From: an uncultured Bacteriovorax sp.
GTDB taxonomy: Bacteria > Bdellovibrionota > Bacteriovoracia > Bacteriovoracales > Bacteriovoracaceae
NCBI GenBank assembly: GCA_946482295.1
Contig: CAMLRB010000209.1
Coordinates: forward strand, 1-6,153
Direction of reading: 5' to 3'
DNA length: 6,153 bases
Shown: piece after piece, positions 1-5,935 of the stretch
Layout: each line of letters starts with the position of its first letter
Position numbering within the stretch: position 1 is the first letter of the stretch
Made by a program: the position numbers and the translations under genes
Notes under the pieces: model-generated
Seen by the model: only the letters and a program-made list of their open reading frames with translations
Told to the model about the DNA's origin: nothing
Database searches by the model: none

Positions 1-1326
1 ATCACCAAGTTTTGCATCACCTAAAAGCTCAACGTGTTTAGACCAATCTCTAAACGGATAAGCAAAGTTACGGTAGAGTTCCAATTCTGTTTGCGAATAC
101 TGACCGTATTTTGGAAAAATTGATTTCAAGAAAGTGCGAACCGGGCGATCAAGTTTATCGAAAGTCGATTCACTATCAAAGGCCTTGAGATCTGAGTATT
201 GTTTGAAATCGTTTCTTCCTTTCATAAGGAAATAAGTTTCACGCATAAGTCTGTTTTCGATACACTTCACATTTTGGTGACAGTCACGAACTTCAGAAGC
301 AAGACGGCTCTTTTTGAAAGCAACGTCTGGGCGGAATGAAAGACCGCCGATGAATTTATGTGAAACAACTTTTGATGACATTCCAGCAAGCTCTTCCTCG
401 TTAAATTCATGACCAGCAAGAATTTTAGACATTAAACTTTCAAGACGGTCATGTTTTAATTTCGTCATTGGCCCAAGCCATGGGTGATTAAAACTTTTCA
501 CTGTCTCAGTATCAGGATTTTTGAGATATCGCTCATATCCCGTCACAAGTTTTCCAATTGTATCGTAATCATTCATGAGATTGTAATAACCCATGAGTTC
601 TTCTTTCATTTGTACTTGAAGTGCTGGGTTTGATTTCAATAATTGTTTTTCAATTGGGTTTGAAATCGTAAGCTGCATTGAACCCACACCAAGCTTTTTA
701 TTAATCACGCGAATTTTTTCTGCAAGTGATTCAGCGCTATCATGAGGAGCGAGTACAACTTCGTAGTGACCAGCATCGAAGACAAAAGAATCAGGGAGGA
801 CGTCAATTAATTCCGGATCAGTTGAGATTTTAATTAACTGACCTTTTTGACGGTAAGGAAAAATGTGTTGAGCGCGAGACTCGATAAAATTCGCACGTTG
901 TTCATGTGTAAGGGCCAACCATTCTTCTTTAGATTTCTGCCAGAATTGATTATTCGGCATATAGTTTTTGAGAAGTTCTACTGATTCGTGGTGTAGGTAT
1001 TCAGATTCAAAACCATATTGAATATGCATTCCTTTTTTACCTTCAAAACCTTGAGGGTATCGAATGGCATTTTTAGCGAGAGCTTCCGTAATGGCCACCT
1101 TGGGTTTTAAAGGGACCGCTGCCACTTGGGCAGGAGTAACTGAAGATGAATCAATAACCTTCGGATTAAAAAATCCAGTGATTGAATCAAAACAACTTGT
1201 CCAGGCATTGGCCGGTTCGCGGTCCGTTGGCATTGGTGTTTCCATCACAACTGTCGGTGGAGTCGCACATGAAACGGCGAGGACAAAAGTTAAAGCGATG
1301 AGTGAGTTTTGTTTTTTATTCTTCAT
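1..1326 (-). CDS. Putative exported amidoligase-like (COOH-NH2 ligase, GS-fold) lipoprotein, 3' end outside window
   Basis: An uninterrupted minus-strand frame of 442 codons starts at ATG 1326-1324 and is still open at base 1, so the C-terminus is missing. Residues 1-20 form a lipoprotein signal with lipobox LAVSC (Cys20). Ala at +2 suggests outer-membrane sorting, by the E. coli rule. A linker with the segment PANAWTSCFDSITGFFNPK (38-56) resembles the N-terminus of the neighbour encoded just upstream. The main domain has IQYGFESEYL (102-111; E107, E109), EVVLAP (189-194), GVGSMQLTIS (213-222), GGLSFRPD (327-334) and SEVRD (344-348). These occur in the order seen in glutamine-synthetase-fold carboxylate-amine ligases/amidoligases: GxExE, E-x-x-x-P, a GxHxH-like strand, then a terminal ExR. 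Gln218 stands where a His is common. The family call is inference from motifs; the lipoprotein nature is well supported. Such ligases need ATP, so an exported one would be odd, and the fold may have another use. The gene overlaps the preceding gene by 11 bp and has no clear Shine-Dalgarno, which suggests translational coupling. Confidence 0.8.
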   Translation of the reverse strand, partial: MKNKKQNSLIALTFVLAVSCATPPTVVMETPMPTDREPANAWTSCFDSITGFFNPKVIDSSSVTPAQVAAVPLKPKVAITEALAKNAIRYPQGFEGKKGMHIQYGFESEYLHHESVELLKNYMPNNQFWQKSKEEWLALTHEQRANFIESRAQHIFPYRQKGQLIKISTDPELIDVLPDSFVFDAGHYEVVLAPHDSAESLAEKIRVINKKLGVGSMQLTISNPIEKQLLKSNPALQVQMKEELMGYYNLMNDYDTIGKLVTGYERYLKNPDTETVKSFNHPWLGPMTKLKHDRLESLMSKILAGHEFNEEELAGMSSKVVSHKFIGGLSFRPDVAFKKSRLASEVRDCHQNVKCIENRLMRETYFLMKGRNDFKQYSDLKAFDSESTFDKLDRPVRTFLKSIFPKYGQYSQTELELYRNFAYPFRDWSKHVELLGDAKLGD

Positions 1327-2305
1327 AATATTTTATTACCGCTACTGGAGAGATGCTCTCGTTAATATTTCCTTTTGAAAGTGCTGCTGCTAGTGATTTT
1401 GCACTGTAAGCTTGTGAGACTTTCAGTCCAAAAAACTTTTCAAGAACGTGCCCCGCTGAACTTGAACACGAATAACTTTGAGTATAGTAATGTTCGCCTT
1501 TTTTAACGACTGGAACTGTGATGCCGTTTCCTGCATCGAGAACCATGATACCGTTAAGTTCAACCAGTTTTCCTTTTACTTCTTTATCGTTCCCGTATTT
1601 TGGTGAATCAGTAACGTAAAATAGTTTTTTTCCACCCATCATTCCTTCTCTTTCTTCAATTTTGAGCATAGGTGAGTAGGCATCGAACGCCGGAATATTG
1701 TGAGATTGCGAGGACCCATAAAGATCTGCGATTTCTTTTAGAAGTGGATCTATTTTTTCTTTTCCAAGATGAAAAACAAATCCAGTGGAAGACATTAGTT
1801 CTGGGTTACTCGATTTTTTTATTCGTGGTGAAAAACTTGAAACAGAAGTCCACTGAACGTTATTAAACGTATGTACCTTTTTTCCAATACGTAAATAAAT
1901 GTGCCCAAACGGTTCTGTGGGTTCAAAAATAACTTCTGCCGTTTCTTCTAAGAACGTGTCGTAGTCAGGATATTTATTCATGACTCCAGTATTGGCCGTA
2001 TATTCGGTATACATTTTTCCATTCGGAAATTTTTTTTCTATGGGATTTAGCTGAGTCAGTTGAGGAAGGGCGCGCGCGGGTGCAACGGCCTCTTGTTTTG
2101 GTTTGAAGAATTGAGTGACACCGCCTACGCATGAATCAAACCAGTTTGCAGGGGCCCGTTCATAATCAGACCATGACCATTCATTGATGGCCATCTTCTC
2201 TTCGGGAGTCATATCACGGCTGCTATAATAAGGAGCAGGAGTGTGATGAGAACAGGCGCTGCTTAGAAGAAGCGCACTCAGAAAGAAAATTGTTCTTAAT
2301 TTCAT
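1316..2305 (-). CDS. Lipoprotein with permuted NlpC/P60 (DUF4105)-like putative peptidase domain
   Basis: This is a complete 329-residue protein. Residues 1-18 are a lipoprotein signal peptide (hydrophobic 6-14, then SSAC with Cys18). Ser at -3 is less usual than Leu but tolerated, and Ser at +2 suggests outer-membrane sorting. The segment PANWFDSCVGGVTQFFKPK (52-70) matches the N-terminal linker of the overlapping downstream gene. From about residue 122 the pattern EVIFEPTEPFGHIYLRIG (124-141, His135), then GFVFHLGKEKIDPLLKEIADLYG (175-197, partly shown), then YTQSYSCSSSAGHVLEKFFG (274-293, Cys280) resembles circularly permuted papain-like enzymes of the DUF4105/NlpC-P60 type, where the catalytic His precedes the Cys. 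Proposed catalytic residues are His135 and Cys280. A peptidase or amidase acting on periplasmic peptides or peptidoglycan is inferred; the substrate is unknown. It is probably the first gene of a two-lipoprotein operon. Its own ribosome binding site is weak, and a 10-codon frame ends 2 nt before its start. Confidence 0.85.
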   Translation of the reverse strand: MKLRTIFFLSALLLSSACSHHTPAPYYSSRDMTPEEKMAINEWSWSDYERAPANWFDSCVGGVTQFFKPKQEAVAPARALPQLTQLNPIEKKFPNGKMYTEYTANTGVMNKYPDYDTFLEETAEVIFEPTEPFGHIYLRIGKKVHTFNNVQWTSVSSFSPRIKKSSNPELMSSTGFVFHLGKEKIDPLLKEIADLYGSSQSHNIPAFDAYSPMLKIEEREGMMGGKKLFYVTDSPKYGNDKEVKGKLVELNGIMVLDAGNGITVPVVKKGEHYYTQSYSCSSSAGHVLEKFFGLKVSQAYSAKSLAAALSKGNINESISPVAVIKYYEE

Positions 2306-2307
2306 TG

Positions 2308-2340
2308 CTAACCCAATTTTAAAAGTTCACAGCTCTTCAT
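2308..2340 (-). promoter_or_regulatory. Possible 10-aa leader ORF upstream of the lipoprotein operon
   Basis: On the minus strand AAAGGA (2350-2345) lies 4 nt before an ATG at 2340-2338. The frame reads MKSCELLKLG and stops with TAG at 2310-2308, two bases before the ATG of the 329-aa lipoprotein, which itself lacks a good Shine-Dalgarno. The spacing would allow a ribosome finishing the short frame to restart on the lipoprotein gene. This is seen in sequence only. The frame is short enough to be chance, and the function is inference. Confidence 0.3.
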
Positions 2341-2444
2341 TCGTTCCTTTCGGTAAATCTCAAGAGGAGTTAAATTTTTAAAACAGGACATACTTGAGCA
2401 GTTTTGACGGGTAAGGTCCTTGCATTTCTCCCTTTAGTTATTAC

Positions 2445-2450
2445 GGGGAG
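2445..2450 (+). promoter_or_regulatory. Ribosome binding site of the PQQ-dependent dehydrogenase gene
   Basis: GGGGAG lies 5 nt before ATG 2456 and is a strong Shine-Dalgarno match (GGAG core). It supports that ATG as the start, as does the complete lipoprotein signal that follows it. Confidence 0.7.
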
Positions 2451-2455
2451 TAAAC

Positions 2456-3643
2456 ATGCGCATCTTTCATTACTTTCTAACCGGTCTCTTCCTTCTATTG
2501 ATTCAATCTTGCAGTAACGATGAACCCGCTGTTCCTGCTCCCGAAATTATTGGTCGACCAGAAACATTACCTGCAATAGGCCTTAAATTAATTGCTTCCG
2601 GCCTATCTCTACCCGTTCACATCACTCACGCAGGTGATGGGACAAAACGACTTTTTGTTGTAGAAAAAAGGGGCACAGTTAAAATGATCAAAGATGGAGT
2701 CGTGAGTTCAACGCTCTTTCTCGATTTGACGAATAAAACAAATTCATCTGGCAGTGAACAGGGACTTCTGGGAATTGCTTTTCCGCCCAATTTTTCTACA
2801 AAGCGCTTAATTTATGTTCATTACACCAGCTTCTCAGGAGTCGGTGATACGCGAATCGATCGCGTTCAACTCAGTCCAAACACCGACATCGTTATCGGTG
2901 ATCAAACTGAAAATGTACTCTCAGTCACGCAACCATTTACTAATCATAATGGCGGTCAATTGGCCTTTGGGCCTGATGGTTTTCTCTACATCGGTCTAGG
3001 CGATGGAGGTGGGAGTGGCGACCCTCAAAACAATGCTCAACGAACAACAAGTCTGTTGGGAAAAATCTTAAGAATAGATGTTGAAAGGGGATCACCTTAT
3101 CAAATTCCCACCGGCAATCCCTTTGGAAACGAAGTCTGGTCAATTGGACTACGTAACCCTTGGCGATTTTCTTTCGATAGAGAAAATGGCGATCTTTATA
3201 TTGCTGATGTCGGTGAAAATAATTTTGAGGAAATAAATGTTCAGGAAGCCGCATCTCCCGGTGGCCAAAATTACGGCTGGAAAATATTGGAAGGTGATCA
3301 TTGTTTTAATGCTTCGACATGTGATCGCAACGGCAAAACTCCACCCGTCTATGAATATACTCACGATGACAATAATTGTTCTATTACCGGCGGTTTTGTG
3401 TATCGAGGAGCTGAATTCAAAGTTCTGCAAGGCACTTATATCTTTGGAGATCTCTGCAGCGGGAGAATTTTGGGATTACGAAAATCAGGCACCGGTTGGA
3501 GCAATCAATTACTGGCCGATACAAATTTCAGAATCTCTTCATTTGGAGAAGATGAGGATGGAAATCTTTATGTGGCCGATCTCGCAACTGGCAGTATTCA
3601 TCAAATAGTCGTTCCAACAGAAGTGTCAGAATTCCAACACTAG
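2456..3643 (+). CDS. PQQ-dependent sugar dehydrogenase lipoprotein (soluble glucose/aldose dehydrogenase, GSDH family)
   Basis: The protein has 395 residues. It begins with a lipoprotein signal (hydrophobic 6-16, LIQSC with Cys19) and Ser at +2, so it is probably anchored in the outer membrane facing the periplasm. The rest is the six-bladed beta-propeller of the GSDH family (E. coli YliI/Asd and Acinetobacter soluble glucose dehydrogenase type). Family landmarks are LPVHITHAGDGTKRLFVVE (52-70), GLLGIAFPPNF (103-113), NHNGGQLAFGPDGFLYIGLG (163-182), GLRNPWRFSF (231-240), ADVGENNFEEINV (250-262), NYGWKILEG (272-280) and GGFVYRG (312-318). His164 matches the catalytic base (His144 in the Acinetobacter enzyme) and Arg233 matches the PQQ-contacting Arg228. 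The enzyme would oxidise aldose sugars to lactones and pass electrons to an acceptor; the actual substrate cannot be read from sequence. Cysteines 283, 289, 308 and 334 could form disulfides. No PQQ synthesis genes are in view. It is followed after 88 nt by the protease gene with no terminator between. Confidence 0.92.
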   Translation: MRIFHYFLTGLFLLLIQSCSNDEPAVPAPEIIGRPETLPAIGLKLIASGLSLPVHITHAGDGTKRLFVVEKRGTVKMIKDGVVSSTLFLDLTNKTNSSGSEQGLLGIAFPPNFSTKRLIYVHYTSFSGVGDTRIDRVQLSPNTDIVIGDQTENVLSVTQPFTNHNGGQLAFGPDGFLYIGLGDGGGSGDPQNNAQRTTSLLGKILRIDVERGSPYQIPTGNPFGNEVWSIGLRNPWRFSFDRENGDLYIADVGENNFEEINVQEAASPGGQNYGWKILEGDHCFNASTCDRNGKTPPVYEYTHDDNNCSITGGFVYRGAEFKVLQGTYIFGDLCSGRILGLRKSGTGWSNQLLADTNFRISSFGEDEDGNLYVADLATGSIHQIVVPTEVSEFQH

Positions 3644-3652
3644 GGCCAACAT

Positions 3653-3727
3653 ATGCTTACAAAATTTTTTTTAGTTGCACGAGTCTGTCAAGAATTGCGA
3701 AACTTTATTAAACGTAATCAAGGATGA
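3653..3727 (+). promoter_or_regulatory. Possible 24-codon leader ORF before the protease gene
   Basis: In the 88-nt gap between the dehydrogenase and protease genes, ATG 3653 opens a 24-codon frame (begins MLTKFFLVARVC, ends with TGA at 3725-3727). AGGG (3642-3645) lies 7 nt upstream and overlaps the dehydrogenase stop codon. The frame ends 4 nt before the protease ATG and covers its ribosome binding site, so translating it could affect protease initiation. It may equally be a chance frame. No protein family is recognised. Confidence 0.2.
3720..3725 (+). promoter_or_regulatory. Ribosome binding site of the S8 protease gene
   Basis: AAGGAT precedes ATG 3732 with about 6-7 nt spacing. This fixes the start directly upstream of a clear signal peptide. 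Confidence 0.65.
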
Positions 3728-3731
3728 TTAA

Positions 3732-5018
3732 ATGAATGCTAAGTTAATGTTGTGTTTTTCTCTCTTTACTTTGTCTGTAGCTGCAGAAGCAACTCCTTTT
3801 AACGGTTACATCGTAAAGTTCAAAAAAGGTTCTCAGTTTCTCTCTATGAAGTCTCTCAATCAGGTTGGGTCTGTAACGAAGTCAGTAGATACAACTTTTG
3901 GTACATTTGCTCGTTTAGAGTCAACAAAAGGTCTGTCGGATAAATCAATCCAATCACTGGCCGCTCATCCGGACATTGAATACATCGAACCGAACTACAT
4001 TATCACTATCAATAGTAGAAGAAATTCACTACCAACTGATGCTCAATACTCAAAACAATGGGGACTTTCTAACACGGGAAAAAATTCTGGTGGGATCTTC
4101 TCTTCAGGTGTTAAAGGGGAAGATATCAATGTTGTGAAGGCTTGGGATCTAACTAAGGGTGCAGAAGGCGAGCACACAGTTAAAATCGCAGTTATCGATA
4201 CTGGTGTTGATTACAATCACCCAGATCTTAAAGCCCAAATTGATGTAAACGTAGCTGAACTCAACGGCGTTGCAGGTGCCGACGATGACCAAAACGGATA
4301 CGTAGATGATATTTATGGATACGATTTTGCTGGAAAAGACGGTAACCCAATGGACGGCCACGGCCACGGTACTCACTGTGCAGGTGTTATCGGTGCAAGT
4401 CACAATGGTATTGGTATCGCAGGTGTAATGAAGAATGTAAAAATTCTTCCGATTAAATTTCTTTCAGACAAAGGTTCTGGAGAAACAATTGATGCCATCA
4501 GCTCAATTGATTACGCTATCAAGCGTGGTGTTCACGTTATGAGTAACTCTTGGGGTGGTGGAGAGCGTGAGCAGGCCCTTATGGACGCAATCACGGCAGC
4601 AGAACAAGCAGGAATTACTTTCGTAGCCGCAGCTGGAAACGATTCAGCAGATAACGATCGTCGTCCAAGTTTTCCAGCTAACTACGAAGTTTCAAACGTT
4701 ATTTCAGTTGGATCTTTTGCTGGAAACGGAACTAAATCAAGCTTCTCAAACTACGGTGTTAAATCAGTTCACGTAACAGCGCCTGGTTCAGCGATTCTTT
4801 CAACTTATAAAGGTGGATACGGAAATCTTTCTGGAACTTCAATGGCAGCTCCTCACGTTTCTGGAATTGTAGGTCTTCTTCTTTCAAAAGAACCAGATCT
4901 CACTCCAGCTCAAATTCGCGAAAGATTGATTCGTACTTCAACAAAAACATCGAAACTACAATCAGCTTCAGTTTCGGGTGGTCGAGTTGATGCCTATAGA
5001 GCACTTATCAACGAATAG
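3732..5018 (+). CDS. Secreted subtilisin-like serine protease (S8 family) with I9 propeptide
   Basis: The protein is a complete 428-residue pre-pro-enzyme. Residues 1-20 form a Sec signal peptide with probable cleavage after AEA. Residues about 24-90 are an inhibitor-I9 propeptide (GYIVKFKKG, then HPDIEYIEPNYII), which normally folds the protease and is then removed. The catalytic domain carries the full triad: Asp156 in AVIDTGVDYNHPDL, His212 in GHGTHCAG and Ser370 in GTSMAAPHVSG, with oxyanion Asn303 in AAAGND. The Asp-rich loop ADDDQNGYVDDIYGYDF (183-199) is a likely calcium site, known from related subtilases. No C-terminal domain follows; the protein stops shortly after the family-typical GGRVDAYRAL helix, so the mature enzyme is minimal, roughly 33-35 kDa by length. 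It would degrade proteins in the periplasm or outside the cell. It may be co-transcribed with the dehydrogenase upstream and is closed by a strong terminator. Codons favour GGT and AAC more than in neighbouring genes, hinting at high expression. Confidence 0.96.
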   Translation: MNAKLMLCFSLFTLSVAAEATPFNGYIVKFKKGSQFLSMKSLNQVGSVTKSVDTTFGTFARLESTKGLSDKSIQSLAAHPDIEYIEPNYIITINSRRNSLPTDAQYSKQWGLSNTGKNSGGIFSSGVKGEDINVVKAWDLTKGAEGEHTVKIAVIDTGVDYNHPDLKAQIDVNVAELNGVAGADDDQNGYVDDIYGYDFAGKDGNPMDGHGHGTHCAGVIGASHNGIGIAGVMKNVKILPIKFLSDKGSGETIDAISSIDYAIKRGVHVMSNSWGGGEREQALMDAITAAEQAGITFVAAAGNDSADNDRRPSFPANYEVSNVISVGSFAGNGTKSSFSNYGVKSVHVTAPGSAILSTYKGGYGNLSGTSMAAPHVSGIVGLLLSKEPDLTPAQIRERLIRTSTKTSKLQSASVSGGRVDAYRALINE

Positions 5019-5052
5019 ACTCTAGTCATAAGACTAAATTTGACTTAAATTG

Positions 5053-5080
5053 AAGGCCTGGGAAAACCAGGCTTTTTTAT
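5053..5080 (+). terminator. Intrinsic (Rho-independent) terminator after the protease gene
   Basis: GCCTGG (5056-5061) and CCAGGC (5067-5072) form a perfect stem around a GAAAA loop. It extends by a G-T and two A-T pairs (5053-5055 with 5073-5075) and runs into six T (5073-5078). It begins 35 nt after the protease stop. A small stem, TAGTC (5023-5027)/GACTA (5032-5036) with loop ATAA, lies between the stop codon and the terminator. Confidence 0.9.
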
Positions 5081-5098
5081 TTGATTTTTGAGAGATTC

Positions 5099-5935
5099 AT
5101 GAACGAAGTAAAAGTTTTAAGTGTTAAAAAAAATGTCCAAGAGGGTGATCCACTCATCCTGATTGATTTTCTTGAAAAGCATACCAAACTTTCAAAAAGC
5201 GTTTTAAAAAAAGTTCTCAATAATGGCGGAGTCTGGGTTAGGAAATTTTCAGATTCAAAACGCGTTCGTGTTCGTCGCGCGACGGCCGATCTGACGACCC
5301 AATCATTTGTTGAATTACATTTTGATCCAAAATTTATCGCACTCGAAGTCCCTGAAGCAAAAGCTGTGTATGATCAAAAAGAATGGGGTCTTTGGTATAA
5401 GCCACAAGGACTTCTTTCACAAGGGACTGACTTTGGAGATCATTGCACGATCTTGCGTCAGGTAGAAAAAGCGAAAGGAAAATCTTTTCTCGTTCATCGC
5501 CTGGATCGTGAAGCTCATGGACTTATGCTTTTGGCCTATACTCAAAAAGCGGCCGGTTTGTTTTCTACCCAATGGCAAAAAGGGAATGTTCGCAAATTTT
5601 ATAAAGTCGAAGTTTTAGGCAATATCGCACTTCAATACAACAGTGGTTCAGGTGATATTAACCTCAATCTCGATGGTAAAGAAGCACGCACTAGTTTTAA
5701 AATTTTAGATGCTAATGCCGAAAAATCATTGTTGCTGGTTCAAATCCACACGGGAAGACTTCACCAGATACGCAGACATTTCGACATGATTGGATTTCCA
5801 GTCATGGGCGATCCAAAATACGGTAAAGGAAATAAAAATCAAACAGGTCTGCGTTTAATGGGTTATCGTTTAGAATTTTTTGATCCATTTACTAAAAAAG
5901 AAATTAGTTATTCATTAGACGAGATAACTTTTTAA
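5099..5935 (+). CDS. RluA-family pseudouridine synthase
   Basis: The protein has 278 residues from ATG 5099, preceded by a modest GAGAG at 5090-5094. A TTG at 5081 would add six residues but abuts the terminator T-tract, so the ATG is preferred. Residues about 17-50 look like a small S4-type RNA-binding segment (helix, then GGVWV). The catalytic domain has WYKPQGLLSQG (99-109), the active-site motif VHRLDREAHGLMLLA (132-146) with catalytic Asp136, the KFYKV tyrosine motif (Tyr168), and LLLVQIHTGRLHQIRRHF (211-228) followed by GFPVMGDPKYG (232-242). These are the hallmarks of RluA-type enzymes, which convert uridine to pseudouridine in rRNA or tRNA in the cytoplasm. Ala-His replaces the common Thr-Ser after HRLDxx, and Leu replaces Thr in GRTHQIR, so the subgroup and target base cannot be assigned. 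No clear promoter lies between the upstream terminator and this gene. Its 3' end overlaps the convergent transporter gene by 32 bp. Confidence 0.9.
   Translation: MNEVKVLSVKKNVQEGDPLILIDFLEKHTKLSKSVLKKVLNNGGVWVRKFSDSKRVRVRRATADLTTQSFVELHFDPKFIALEVPEAKAVYDQKEWGLWYKPQGLLSQGTDFGDHCTILRQVEKAKGKSFLVHRLDREAHGLMLLAYTQKAAGLFSTQWQKGNVRKFYKVEVLGNIALQYNSGSGDINLNLDGKEARTSFKILDANAEKSLLLVQIHTGRLHQIRRHFDMIGFPVMGDPKYGKGNKNQTGLRLMGYRLEFFDPFTKKEISYSLDEITF

Larger units (their letters stand above)
2306..2455. promoter_or_regulatory. Divergent intergenic region (promoters for lipoprotein operon and PQQ dehydrogenase expected)
   Basis: These 150 bp separate the starts of two diverging transcription units, so both promoters should lie here or nearby. 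The stretch has an AT-rich core (about 2371-2384). It also has TTGAGC (2394-2399) and TTGACG (2404-2409), which look like plus-strand -35 boxes, but neither has a good TATAAT-like partner at 16-18 nt. No convincing operator repeat was seen. The role is inferred from gene orientation, and the promoters themselves cannot be placed by eye. Confidence 0.5.

Noticed and set aside
1064..1378. 104-codon plus-strand open frame
   Set aside because: It lies antisense to the two lipoprotein genes, whose signal peptides and motifs are convincing. It has no ribosome binding site or recognisable domain.
2070..2080. Alternating GC tract inside the 329-aa lipoprotein gene
   Set aside because: It simply encodes a Pro-Ala-Arg-Ala linker after the shared segment, and there is no sign of an insertion.
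2394..2409. TTGAGC and TTGACG as -35 boxes for the dehydrogenase gene
   Set aside because: No acceptable -10 hexamer lies 16-18 nt downstream of either, so no promoter was called.
2940..3430. Minus-strand open frames of 93-104 codons (2940-3254 and 3149-3430)
   Set aside because: Both are opposite the well-supported PQQ dehydrogenase and rich in His/Arg/Phe without motifs, typical of antisense shadows.
3237..3608. 123-codon plus-strand frame
   Set aside because: It is an alternate frame inside the dehydrogenase gene, whose propeller motifs cover the same stretch.
3661..3673. T-run after the dehydrogenase gene as a terminator
   Set aside because: No GC-containing hairpin precedes the T-run, and it lies inside a possible short reading frame.
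3675..3711. TTGCAC and TATTAA as a promoter for the protease gene
   Set aside because: The spacing is about 25 nt, too long for a usual sigma-70 type promoter. Co-transcription with the dehydrogenase is equally possible.
4149..4403. 84-codon minus-strand frame
   Set aside because: It is antisense to the protease catalytic core (Asp156 to His212 region), with Val/Thr-rich low-complexity translation.
5081..5098. TTG start extending the pseudouridine synthase by six residues
   Set aside because: It directly follows the terminator T-tract and has no ribosome binding site. ATG 5099 with GAGAG upstream is more plausible.
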